DNA of 64,000 nt from Calamus simplicifolius. Taxonomy: Eukaryota > Streptophyta > Magnoliopsida > Arecales > Arecaceae. The stretch covers positions 78,429-142,428 of the forward strand of contig UESW01000049.1 in the NCBI GenBank assembly GCA_900491605.1, written 5' to 3'. The translations under genes and the position numbers were made by a program. Below the pieces are notes generated by a model. It made no database searches. It was not told the DNA's origin and worked only from the letters and a program-made list of their open reading frames with translations. Of the stretch, positions 34,430-46,200 are shown piece by piece; positions within the stretch are counted from its first letter, which is position 1; the number at the start of each line of letters is the position of its first letter.

Positions 34430-34898
34430 GATTACGTTATTTGATCCATTGACTTACATCCATGAGTGAAAAAGAGAAAAGCATTCCACTATCAAAAAGA
34501 ACTAGAGACTATAAATACTACTTCTTTTAAACTTGAGAATTATTCGGCCACATTTCCACTAAATACTCTCTTTATCAAATCCCTAGACATGCATATATCC
34601 TACAAAATCTTTTTATGGGCTCTCATAATAACTCTTTGAGTTACCTAGAATTTTCTATGGTAGAGCCCTCTACGGCTTGAGCCTAAAGTAAAGCCAAAGC
34701 TACCATGTTAGTCAAGATTACCTATAAAGCGAAATATATTATACTACAAGAACTAGAATTTGAGTATTACACATATATGAAAAATATGTTCTTCATTGTC
34801 TTCTAAATTCCAAAATTAATGGATTAGGACTGAAGTCCTACATGAATATAGAAACACATCCTTTTCTAGCTTGTGAATTTTAAGATAAATCGCAACAA
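34430..34898. repeat. diverged direct repeat, right copy
   Basis: Partner of 32870-33312 in the same orientation; see that entry for shared motifs. The 1.1 kb between them may be the remnant interior of an old element. Confidence 0.4.
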
Positions 34899-34972
34899 CC
34901 ACTATAGAAGCTTTTACATTCTTTGGAATTATATGCTTTCTCCCCTGATTCCTCTCACTCTCACTAGATCTC

Positions 34973-34975
<3 letters not shown>

Positions 34976-35009
<34 letters not shown>
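34976..35009. repeat. (TC)n microsatellite
   Basis: About 16 TC units. Confidence 0.9.
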
Positions 35010-35011
<2 letters not shown>

Positions 35012-35379
35012 TTTTTACTTCCCTTCTCTTTTACAATGGAGAGAGCAAGCGAAGTGACCTAGAGAGAATGAATAGAGGGCCATGTGTCCCATCAATATTA
35101 GACTTCAATTTATTTTAAAATAATTCATGAATGGGCTTAACAGATTAACATGTCAAATTGCTATTTTATTCGTTAAGTATATATGGGGCTAAGATTTTAA
35201 AATGCCAAAAAAAACAAAGGCATAATTGTCAATTGGCCTCCCAAACTTTGCTCCTATAACACCCGACCCCCATTGACCGAGCATATAACTCTCGATCTAT
35301 CAAAAAGCACCCCCTCTCTAGATGACCACATTGTCCCTCACATACTCCTAAGTGCGTATAAATAATCAAAATCTAAGTC

Positions 35380-36055
35380 TATACAATGAAAGGCTAAGCA
35401 CATATACAATGATGTAAGTGTGTACAGGATTTTTCTATGTGTGTATAGGATCGAAATTCAAGTGTATACAAAAAAAGGTTTGAGTATGTAAAAGGTAGTA
35501 TAAGTGTATATAGGAACTTCTAAATATGTATAGGATCAAAATTTAAGTGTGTATGGAGAAGAGCTAAGTGTATACAAGATTATTTCAAGTATATGCAGAA
35601 TCCAAATTTAAGTGTATATAGGATGGTATAAGTTTGTGCAAGAATTTTCTATATAGGATGGTATACGTTTGTGCAAGAATTTTCTAAGTGTACATAAGGT
35701 CAATTTTAAGTATGTACAAGGAAGGGCTAAGTGTATCTAGGGTGGTATAAGTATGTACATGATCAAAATTCAAATGTGTATAGGAAAGGGCAAGTGTGTA
35801 GGGTTGTTACATGTGTACAAGATTCTTCTAAGTATGTATACAATTAAAATTGAAGTGTTTATAAGGAAGAGTTAAGTGTGTACAGTATTCTTTTGTATGA
35901 AGGATCAAAATTCAAGTATGTACAGGAAATGATTTAGTGTATACAAGATAGTATAAGTATATACAAGATTATCCAGGGGTATACAAGGTGATATAAGTGT
36001 GTACAGAGTCAAAATTCAAGTGTATACATAGAAGGGCTAAATGTGTATGTGGTAT
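35380..36055. repeat. degenerate tandem repeat with GTGTATA/GTGTACA words, left part
   Basis: Words such as AAGTGTGTATAGGATCAAAATTC, GGTATAAGTGTGTACA and AAGGGCTAAGTGT recur in mixed order with short units of about 30-35 bases nested in longer ones of about 100-120 bases. The array continues at 36794-36985 after the foldback element. Confidence 0.6.
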
Positions 36056-36061
36056 AAGTAT

Positions 36062-36787
36062 AGGAATTTCTATTTGCACCGCTCATAGTACTCAGTACAC
36101 CCCTTCATTTTTTAAAAAAAATTCCTAAACTACCCCTCTTTTTCTCTCCACACCCCCCCTCCTCCCCCATCGTCTCCTCTCCGACACCACCTCCTTCCCT
36201 CTCTTCTCCCCTTCCATCTCCTCTCCGGCACTGCTCCCTTCCCCCTCCCTCCCTCCGTCTCCTTTTCGGCATCGCCCCTTTTCCCCTCTCCAACACACCC
36301 CGTCTTCCATCTTCTTCCCATTTCCCAGCACCAGCACCCCTTCGGCACCGTTCGACCAAACAAGGCAGAACGGAGGGCCTCCTTTCGGCCTTGTTTGGTC
36401 GTTCGGTTTTGTTTGATCGAATGAGAGCCTTTGTTCGGCCTGACCTATCAGCCGAATAAAATGGCCTTTGTTCGACTAAGTAGGACCGAACAGAAGCTCT
36501 CTGTTCGGTCCTATTTGATCGAACGGTACTGGAGGGGGAGCCAGTACAGGGGAGAGGGCGCTGGCCGATGCTGGGGAGTATAGAGGAGACGGACCGAGGG
36601 CTACGGTGCTGGAAGGGGAGGAGATGGGAGAGGGGCCGCGGTGCTGGGAGGGGGAGATGCAGTGCTGGGTGGAGGGGGAAGGAGACAGGTGTGGAGAGAA
36701 AAGGAAGGAGGGTAGTTTAAAATTTTTTTTAATAAAAAATAAGGGAGGTGTGGAGAGCAATTTAGGCAATGCAAATAGAAATTTCCT
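36062..36787. mobile_element. foldback/MITE element with long terminal inverted repeats
   Basis: The left end AGGAATTTCTATTTGCA is mirrored at the right end by TGCAAATAGAAATTTCCT, and the complementarity continues inward (GGTGTGGAGAG on the right, CTCTCCACACC on the left; CT-rich left arm, GA-rich right arm). The six-base direct repeat AAGTAT flanks it at 36056-36061 and 36788-36793. The centre (about 36340-36530) holds GTTCGG/CCGAAC words in both directions. The frames across its GA-rich arms are low-complexity artefacts. Confidence 0.75.
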
Positions 36788-36793
36788 AAGTAT

Positions 36794-36985
36794 GCATATG
36801 ATTCTTTTAAGTGTGTATAAGGTCAAAATTCAAGTATATAAAAAAAAGAGCTAAATATATAGAGGGCGATATAAGTGCATACAAAATTATTCCAAGTGCA
36901 TAAAGGCTTCAAATTTAGGTGTGTATATATAGGGTTATTCTAAGTATGTATAGAATCAAAATTTAAGTGTGTATAAGAAAGTGTG
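36794..36985. repeat. degenerate GTGTATA tandem repeat, right part
   Basis: Continuation of the array at 35380-36055; the foldback element appears to have split it. Confidence 0.55.
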
Positions 36986-37159
36986 TATATTGTTTTTGTT
37001 TTCTCTTTCCTTATCATCAAAAAATATGTTTGGCAAGTGAAAATGAAAATCATTTTCTATTTTCTATTTTTATTATAAATAGTATCTTTCAAAAGGTCAA
37101 CTAAAAAATTTATATATATATAATACTATAATATATTAAAATAATATATATTTTTTAAA

Positions 37160-37450
37160 AATATATATATAACAACAAAGCCTTAATCTCAAACTAGTTG
37201 GGATTGGATATATGAATCCTTTTTTCTCACTTAGTTCTGTTCTAAGTCATATTTTTTATAATATATAAAATTTTAAATTTTTTTATCACTTTTTTTATAT
37301 AATTTTTGATCTATTTCTATGTCTTTTTTTTGTCTACATATATAAAGTCACTCTTCCATATAGGTACATCTCTAGGATCTTCATTGTATATGTTCAAACC
37401 ATTTAAGTCATTCTTTCCTTAATTTATCCTTGATTAAAACTTTCTCCATC
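37160..37450. repeat. dispersed plant repeat remnant
   Basis: AACAACAAAGCCTTAATCTC, then ACTAGTTGGGATTGGATATATGAATCC, split here by the length rule as ACTAGTTGGGATTGG and ATATATGAATCC. This head, plus the CTTCATTGTATATGTTCAAACC tail region, matches a repeat type I know as widespread in plant genomes. A short piece of the same head lies at about 2188-2245. The family name is uncertain. Confidence 0.4.
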
Positions 37451-37960
37451 TTTTTACAAATGATAATATAATATTATAATATTGTATAAATATAGTTTAT
37501 AATAATATATCATATATATACATATAAATTACATGTTACAATATAAGATTAATAATATTTTAGCAATATTATAAATATATATATATTATATATGATATAT
37601 TATACTATAATAATATGATATTTATGATATATAGTAGATTATTAATATTTTATATATATATATCATATTATATATATGCTTTATATGATAATATAATATA
37701 TTATATGTCGCAATAATTAATATTATATAATATAATATATTATTATTAATAAATATATATATTATATTGCTAAAAAGTTGTGTTGGGTTCCCAAAAATGT
37801 TACTTTTAAAACATAAAAAATAAATATAGTATAACCAAACAAATTAATTCTTCGTTTTTTTTTACTTTCTTTTTTTAAAAAAAATAATAAAAATACTTTT
37901 TTTTTTTTCTCTTCATTTTTTTTTTCTTTGCTCACCTTCTTTTCTTTCTACTTTTTCTCT
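37451..37960. repeat. AT-rich low-complexity DNA
   Basis: Dense TATA/ATAT tracts up to about 37760, then poly-T/A runs (37858-37925). No gene seen. Confidence 0.8.
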
Positions 37961-38202
37961 CCATCAAAACAGAGATGGTGGAGCTGAGACGATGAGGAGG
38001 CAGAGAAATTTAAGATAATGAATTCTTTTGCCTTTGTGCCCAGCAATGGTCGCTCGGAACACTGTGGGGCCCGTGGCTGGCAGGCGCCTGCAAATGCCGT
38101 ACCGTGTCGAAGGCCAAGAGTTGAGAGATGGGTCCGCTTGACATTCACCGAACGTACCACCACACGAGGGCAATTATAATTTCCCTCCCCTTTTTCGATC
38201 AC

Positions 38203-38209
38203 TATAAAG
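38203..38209 (+). promoter_or_regulatory. TATA box upstream of second MIR396
   Basis: TATAAAG, 173 bases before the mature miRNA. A CT-rich leader (about 38236-38310), typical of plant transcript starts, follows. Confidence 0.55.
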
Positions 38210-38361
38210 TTTGAACCCCGGGGCCTCGAGGAACCCATCAGCTCCTCCTCTTCTCCAGCTTCCTTCCTTTCGTCCCAAGGCTCTCTCTCTCTCTTCCACT
38301 CTTTTTTCTTATTATTCCTGGAGGAAATTAAAAGAGCTCGATGATCACCTTTTGGCTACGA

Positions 38362-38482
38362 ACCTCTTCATCCCTTTCCACAGCTTTCTTGAACTTTGGA
38401 GAGATCCCCTGCGGGCGGTGGTGGCCACACCGTCGGTGATCGTAGGGAAGTTCAGGAATGCTGTGGGAATGAATGGAGAGGT
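38362..38482 (+). ncRNA. MIR396: MIR396 precursor (second locus)
   Basis: The 5' arm at 38376-38396 contains TTCCACAGCTTTCTTGAAC followed by TT, identical to the miR396 form ending in UU. The 3' arm at about 38450-38470 (GTTCAGGAATGCTGTGGGAA) pairs along its length with two internal mismatches, giving the expected miR396/miR396* duplex; the pairing extends beyond it on both sides (TCATCCC with GGGAATGA). The loop is about 50 bases and GC-rich. miR396 cuts GRF mRNAs. The locus is on the same strand as the one at 20.7 kb, 17.6 kb away, and has its own TATA box. Frames over this interval encode nothing recognisable and are best read as parts of the non-coding primary transcript. Confidence 0.9.
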
Positions 38483-38884
38483 TGGAAGATATGGGTGGGT
38501 GCCTATGATCTTCTTCATCAACAACAAAGGGTAGTGCTTAATTTGGTCTCTTAATCATTCGATCTCCTCTCTCATAACAAATTATATTTCTGCTCCAAAA
38601 TTCTATATATCTCGTTAAGTAAAATAAAGTAATGTACACGTAGTTTTGAGACTGAACCTTCATTTGTGCTTGTAGTTTTGTCGTTATAGAACGCTAGCAG
38701 TAGCTGTGGTGGGATTTTTCTAGCTTAATTAATTGTTATCCAGCCTTTCAGTAAAACGCATGCAGTTAGCTTGCTAGCTAGGTTCTATTAATTTGGATGT
38801 ATCTTCAATTGGTGAACAGCGAGCTGACAGCTCACCAGCAGGTAATCCAAACAGACAGACATTCAGTCCTGTTGAGCATCCAGT

Positions 38885-39075
38885 AGTGAGCTTCTTTAAA
38901 TTTGTTTTTTTTTTTTTTTTTTTTTTTAATTTTTTTGTCCCTGCTGACTGGGTTCAGTGGAATGATAACTGTACAGGGACCGGACGTCAGGTAGCTGTTA
39001 TTATTATTATTTTGATTAATGGTGGGCCATATCAGCGTTGCTTTACGTCAGTTAAAATGCTGGCGTATGACGCAA
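38885..39075. repeat. dispersed direct repeat, copy 1
   Basis: Shares with 57057-57240 the blocks AGTGAGCTTCTTTAAATTTG, a long T-run, GGGTTCAGTGGAATGATAAC, GGGACCGGACGTCAGGT and TGGTGGGCCATATCAGCG, in the same order and orientation and nearly identical. The right edge of homology is near GTATGACGCAA. Confidence 0.85.
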
Positions 39076-39308
39076 TCTTCGCCGGTGTCTTCCTGCGAGC
39101 GAGGGCCAGGCCCAGGTTAAAGCGCTGACATCTGCCGTGCGTTCTTGGTGGCCCCATCGCGTGGTTGTGTATTGGAATGTTCTACGCTTCCTAGGTTTCC
39201 GTGTTATTGGACGAACTCGGCCCGTTTTGGATGCGATCAGACTTAACGACCCTTTTAATTAATTAATCCACGTCCCTGCCTCCATATCGAGCTGTTTTTT
39301 AAACCGAT

Positions 39309-39850
39309 GTTTTTTTTTTTTTTTAAGTTACTAACGGATAATCACATTGATCTAGTATAAGTTAATCGAGAAAGATCAAAAAATAAAATCGTACAAAAGG
39401 ATAGAGATCATTTTGCTTCCAATTTTAAATCTCAGACTGATAAGCCACTGAGCCCATAATCCAATCTGCCACAGAATTGACTTTTCGATAAACATGACGG
39501 ATATGAATACGGTGAGATTCCTGAAAGGTAGCCCGGATATCATGAAGCAGAGGGTTGAATGCAACCTGGTCACCACTGTCATAGCGGAGCCACCGGATGA
39601 CAGTGAGCGAATCTCCCTCGATGAGAAGACAGTGAGCACGAAGAATCCGAATGGCGTAGGAGATACCAGCTCAAGCTGCATACAACTCAGCTAGTGGAAC
39701 AGAACAATTCAGTAAGCCAAGACCACCAGCAGCCAGCAAAGCATCATCAAACCCACGGATTATGAAAGCTGAGCCAACAAGTCTACCTCGAACATTACCG
39801 TTAAAGTTAATTTTAACAAATCCTAGAAGACGGAGACGACCAAGAAATAA
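39309..39850 (-). mobile_element. LINE 3' end with RNase H remnant, copy C
   Basis: Minus-strand copy of the family at 19.8 kb. The translated minus strand shows PLAELYAA, the IRW-L stretch, NPLLHDI-like sequence and HIRHVYRK-NSVADWI, the end of an RVT_3-type RNase H. It is followed by a conserved tail (complement of CACATTGATCTAGTATAAGT) and poly-A (T-run at 39309-39324 on +). Several frameshifts are present. Confidence 0.75.
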
Positions 39851-39859
39851 AAATTGATG

Positions 39860-42800
39860 TTTTTTATATCGATTTTACCGAAGAAAAAATTTTTACGAAA
39901 CGATGTTAAAAAAAATAAGTAATATTTTTTTTATCTATTATAACAAAATAAAAGCATCACTTAAAATAATATTTTTTTAAAAATATTATTTTAAATATAT
40001 ATTTAATTTTTTTTTTATTATAATAAAATAAAAATGTTACTTAAAATGATATTTTAAAAAAACAGCATTTCAAGTAGGAAGCACTATTTCTTTCTATTGA
40101 TTAAAATTTTGCATGAAATAAAAATAATATTTTTTTAACACCATCATCGTTAATATTTTTTCAAGCCATTTATGTAAATCAAGCCAAACCAAGCCAACGC
40201 ATGTCTCCGTGCAAACCAAACCAAGCCAACGCATGCGTTCACGTCGACTCAACCAGTGCTGGCCGGCCGCAGTGATTGATATGTAGTTATTATCTGCTGT
40301 TATTCTTTAATTTTAACCTACAACGCCCAAGATATTAGATTGAATTGATTTTAAAGTTTAATTTTAGAATTCTGAACCATCCATGAATTCTACCTTAAAA
40401 CCGGCATTTATATATCTCATCCTATTTTATCGAACCAACCCGGAACGAACTGATTTTTTTGTTGATTAATTTTTTTTAATTATATTTAATAAGAAAGATA
40501 TATTCTAATCTAATGATAAAAGTTTTTTCAATAAAAATGGCAGATAATCCGTGCTTAGAGAGGAATGGATTTACTAATCCGATGTTTATGAGTTTAGAAT
40601 ATCAATGAAATAAAGGCGCCATGCCATTGAATCGATCCTTAAATGCTTCAAAATTAGATTGGAATCATCGTACCAAAGACGTCCTTAATGTCTTGAAATA
40701 TTTTTTGTGAAAAAATCAAAATTAGATTGGAATCATCGTGTCCCTTTTAGATTCATTAAATATACTTCTTTTGTTACCGGTTAAATCTAATAATTGGCTA
40801 AGGATTATTAGGAGATCGATTATATATAGAAAATCTAGTTGCCGATGGAAGATTAATCCTTTCTCGATCGGTCTTTCTCCCTTTGTCAATACCTTTCTTA
40901 ATTCCCACACATGAGACTTTGAGAGCGTTAATCTCTAACACAGAGGCTGGTGTTCTCCATTGGTCGTCTATCTCCCTCCAATGCTTTCACCTATTATTTC
41001 TTTCTTTTCTCACTATTTTTCTCACTTTTGTCATCTTAGTATATCGTTTTGTTGGCTGTAATTAAGTTATCATTTTGGTAAGAATAATTAATTTTTTCCT
41101 CCATTGTATAAAATTTTTGTTATAGTGATCAATAATAAATATCTCTGTTGAGCCTCGTTATCTCTTGTCTTAGATCAGCTTAAATCTGATCTACTCTCAC
41201 ATATTTTCTATACATTTTTTGAATAAAATATAATCTGTATGCTTGCTTGAACAAATGCACTATTTCCGTCAAGAAAAAGGAAAACAAAAAAAAGAAACAC
41301 ACTATTATGATCTTATTATTCCAAATACTCGAAGTAGGATTTAATTTTGGATCTGAGGTCGGTTGGAGTGTTACACTATGTTGTAATTTCATAATTAATA
41401 AATTGCTATTGAAATTATCAAGATCTTGCTTATAAAGGCCAACATTGAAAACAATTCCACAGCAAGCTCGTATTTAGGGAAATGGGATCTTAGGATCAGG
41501 TCCATGCACCTTCCAATCCAAATCTTGAGGGTATTCACCCAAAAAAAAAAAAATTGACTTACCTAAAGGAGAGAGATTTCATAGCTCAAATCCAAAAATG
41601 TCAAAATTTAGACCTTATTCAATGTTCTTTGGGTTTGAATTAGCATATTTGATGAACCCCATTTTGTGGATCTTAAAATTAATTAATTAATTACATGGCG
41701 AATTGCCAGCCCTCTTTTGCCGTGGTGTTTAGGGCCTCCTCCTTATAAATTTGTAAGAAATCAAGGATTGGCACCACCTTCTTCCTTTTCAAATGATGAT
41801 GAATTGGAGTTCATCCCAATGGTCACACGTTTCTATATTCATAGCATACAAATTTGGGTGAAGTCGCCTTCCATTCCTCATTAAAAAAAAAAAACTAATT
41901 AATTATATGACTTCAAAATATAATTAATAAATTTTATAAGATATGTAAAAACTATATTTATCCGGCAGTCGTCTGGCATATACTAGTTCAGGAAAAAGGT
42001 TTTATATGTTAAAAATTATGACTGGTTTTGGTGGATTCAAGGCTGACCATATTTCTATTAGATTCAAACTCAAGCTTGAAATGTTACATAAATATAACTT
42101 CAAACCCAATCTGGACCGTACAAGAAGTTTGAGTAGAATCTAAGCAGATTTTGAGCTTGCAAGACTTGATAACTTCGCTAATTAAGGTTCTGTTATGAAT
42201 ATAATGTCACAACAGCCTCTTAATTTGTTCCCTTCCTTCTTCTTCTTCTTCTTAATTAATATATATATATATAGTTTATATATATATATATTAAATGTAT
42301 TTAGCCGCACCATTGTAGAGAAGTGGAGATAAATGATGCCGGCTGTGTACGGTGCAAGAAATATGTCACACGTTAGCTGAAGTATTTGTGTCGATGAAAG
42401 ACGGAAGGGCGGCATAGGCAATGGTATTTGATGTCAAATTTACCGTATGTTATTGGCTGAAGCGTTAAAAATGAAGATCTCTCTCCCCCCTTCTCCCTCT
42501 CGTGTCTTATTTTATTTTATTTTAATATTTTATTTAATCTTTAAAATTCACTTACTTTCAATCTCTATAACCATGATTTAATTTTTAAAATAAAAAAATA
42601 AAAAAATTCTACCTAAATTTTCTTTATTTTCATCATTTTCTTTTTTATGTTAATTTTCATAAAATTTTTATATTATTTATTTATTTATTTATTTACCTTC
42701 TATCAATGCTCTTCTTTTCGTGATCTTCTTTTCTTTCCTCATAAAATTTGAGAAGAAAAAGTTGCCATAAATCTTTTATAATTTTTTTTTTTATAGAAAT

Positions 42801-43020
42801 TTTTTTAATTTTTTTATTTAATCTTTAAAATTTACTTACTTTTAATAAATTAACCTGATTTAACTTTTTTTTAAAATAAATTAAAGAAAAATTTTATCCG
42901 AATTTTTTTTATTTTCATCATCATTTTTTTCTTTATATATCTGCTTTTCATAAAATTTTCATATTTTCTTACTTTTTCTTTTTTTTTTTTTTTTCTCTTC
43001 TCCTCTTCTTTCCATTTCAA
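39860..43020. other. AT-rich intergenic DNA upstream of the GBP gene
   Basis: No gene seen. Holds A/T tracts, a (TTC)n/(TA)n patch at 42235-42292, and a TTTATTTA run at about 42675-42695. The last 150 bases become T- and C-rich and probably include the promoter and leader of the GBP-like gene. Confidence 0.4.
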
Positions 43021-43216
43021 CCGTGCGCCGACCGCCAAGGGCATGTTTGGATCGAAGAATCCCCGCCGACCGCCAGGGCATGCGAAGAATCCCCCGCCTT
43101 TCCTTCGCTCTTGCCCTTCCAACAGCTTCTTTCACCATTTTAAATCCCGTTCGCACCCTATTCCGAAACGCATTCCCTCCCCACCGCCTCCTCCACTCCA
43201 TACACTCTTCGGAAAG

Positions 43217-46200
43217 ATGATGCAAATGCTCCGATTCCGAGGGAGCTCGTCCGGCCGGGACACGTCTCCGAGGTCCGATCCCAAGAACCCTAGCCCTAGC
43301 CCTAGCCCTAGGTCGGTTACTTCTTCTCCTGCGCCTTCCATCACCCCAGGATCCGTGGGGCCGGCGAGGCCGCTGCGGCTTGTGTACTGCGACGAGAAAG
43401 GAAAGTTCCGGATGGATCCGGAGGCCGTCGCCACCCTCCAGCTTGTCAAAGGCCCCATTGGCGTCGTCTCTGTCTGTGGCCGGGCCCGCCAGGGCAAGAG
43501 CTTCATCCTCAACCAGGTTCCTCCTCTTTTCCGTTTTTTTTTTTTTTTTTTAATGTATGTGATCTTGATGAAATTCAAGAAACTTAGCAAGCCCTTTAAT
43601 GGCCAACCATGTCGTGGAAGATAGAATCTTTTGATTATTTTGAAATCAACTAAGACAACTCAGCATAGCCTTCACCCTCCCTCTTTTTCATGATCATCTA
43701 CTAGTAATCTTCGAAGCTGGTAACTCACAAAGAATGAGGCTTAACCCATCACGGGACAAAAGAAAAAAAAAGAGAAAAGAAAAGACTGCCCAGTCAAAGA
43801 GATCCGTAGAACCCTTCCTTAGCGCATCTTTTGACTTGTGCATATATAAGTGTACGATAAGCAAAAGAAAGATGGCTTTGGCCTAGGTAGATAAGTAAGT
43901 ATATCTCAAGCAATTGGCACACAAAATCTGTGCTAATATCCATCTTCAAAATAAATAGAATAAATGTATAAAAGATATAACCAGTATAGTAAAATTTGCT
44001 TGTGCAACCCTTCACGGTATCACTTTCCCACATCCTTAATTACAGTCAAATCTGCTCTTTAGTCAATTAACTAGGAGAGTGGCTTTTTTTTTTTTGTCCT
44101 ACCTCCGGAATTGTGGATGATGTCTGCTTGGCCAGACTCTTATGTATCAAGTGTTACGAAAAATACAAAAAAAGTTCATTACTTAGGTCCTAGAAACCCG
44201 CTGTCCTGAAGAGGTAAACTCAAGACAGATGTTGCCCTTTTTTTTCGTGTGTATACAAAAATGGTTGCTCCAGAACTCATACCCTTGCTGTTGCACTTGT
44301 CAGTCCAAACCTTGACCCCCTACATGTCAGAAGTTTATTTTCATGCATGTTTCTCTTTCCATGCCTAGCTTAATTATCTTGTGCTCTTTTATTATGATTT
44401 GATTCTTTTTAGATCCATATTCAATTGATTTCTAAAATTTGTCCATCTGGTTTTTTTTTTTCTTTTATGTACTAGTCAACTATAAAGTCATTTTACATTG
44501 ATGTATTTCAAGTTAGCTTGTTATGCTTGAGAATTATTGTGTTTAACCAACATTTACATCTGTTATGTGTCATAGCTTTTAGGTAGGAGCAGTGGATTTC
44601 AGGTTGCTTCCACTCATCGACCATGCACTAAGGGGCTTTGGATGTGGAGTGCCCCGATAAAGCAAACTGCCCTTGATGGAACTGAATACAATCTTTTATT
44701 GCTGGATAGTAAGGGAATTGATGCCTATGATCAAACGGTTAGATTGTTTTTAGTATTATCTAGTAGATGATATCATTGTTCTTGGATTTTTGTCTATGTA
44801 ATCAAATCAGTTGTTTCCACACATGTACTCTATGAATATCTTATTCATTCCAACTGTGCTGCTTTTAATGCCTGACACATTACCTCATGTTTCTTTTCCA
44901 TAATTCTCCTTACATTTAGTATGTGGATTTGATTTGTATATTGATCGCCTATCAGCTTTGGAAACGGTTTGGGCACACAACTGCTGGATGTAAATGATGT
45001 GATCGTAGCTTAATGTTATCAGGCTTCTGCTTTAGTTGTTGGTTGATGTCTTGAACCTGCACTGAAATAGCATCATTTTCTCTTAACTTTCCCACTTTTA
45101 TCAGAATATGCATGAGTGAATGCACACTCTCATACACATAAATATGCATTTCTGTATGTATATATATAGAAAGTTACTAATTTTACCAATTTATTAGTTT
45201 CTAATTTGATATAAAATTAATATTCAATATCTATGTCCAAGTTATATACTCCTTTATTATATATATACATAAAGATAAGTTCTCATTATAATAAGGCATC
45301 AATCTATGACCTGTCTGATACTTATCCATAAGGATGGTGCATGATATGCAAAATAATTTTGTGTTGCATGTTGAAGTACATAATGGTTCTTATCTTCAAT
45401 TTATTTTTTGTTTTATAATATCAAGGTTTAATTTTTATAATGCTATTGTAGGCTCTGATTTTTTAATAATGGTGATTCTGGTGGGGTTAACTTTACTTAT
45501 TTTTCCACCTGTTTGATAGGGAACTTACAGCACCCAATATTTTCCCTGGCTGTTCTGTTATCAAGCATGTTTATATATAACCAGGTAAAGATAACTTATA
45601 TGAAAAATATTCAGGTGGGACCTAGTTGGCTTTCTGAAGCTTGAGGTCTTTCACTTTCAATTCTTTTCTACTTCATGATGGAGCAATTAGGTTAGTTTTC
45701 CAATCAGTTATTTAGTAATTTCTTGCTCTTCTTCTTTTTGATTCTCTTGTTTTCTTCAGATGGGTGGTATAGATGAAGCTGCACTCGATCGTCTCTCTCT
45801 TGTCACTGAAATGACTAAGCATATTCGTGTTAGGGCAACTGGAGGAAAGTCCTCAACATCTGAGCTGGGGCAATTTTCTCCGATCTTTGTTTGGCTGCTG
45901 AGGGTAATTGTGTTTGATGTTTATCGTATTAAGCTGATGGTTTCCATACTTGTTATGAATCAGTTTATTTGGCTGATTGCAAGATTGTTTTTGTGTCCAA
46001 CAAATGATAGATATTATCATTTTTGACTTGTAGGACTTCTATTTAGATTTAGTTGAGGATAATCGGAGAATTGCCCCACATGATTACCTAGAGTTAGCCT
46101 TGAGACCCATGCAAGGTGGAGGGAAAGATTTATCTGCGAGGAATGAGGTATCATGCATATGCCATTTTACATTCATTTAAATGTTTTTGGTTAGGCAAAA

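Noticed and set aside
36105..36359. Gly/Arg/Glu-rich frames
   Set aside because: They are low-complexity frames in the CT/GA-rich arm of the foldback element.
37948..38238. Minus-strand frame of 96 codons
   Set aside because: No recognisable domain, composition like the flanking DNA, and it overlaps the promoter and leader side of the second MIR396 locus.
38211..38534. Plus-strand frame of 107 codons as a protein gene
   Set aside because: The interval contains the MIR396 stem and loop; its ATG lies almost at the TATA box and the protein resembles nothing known.
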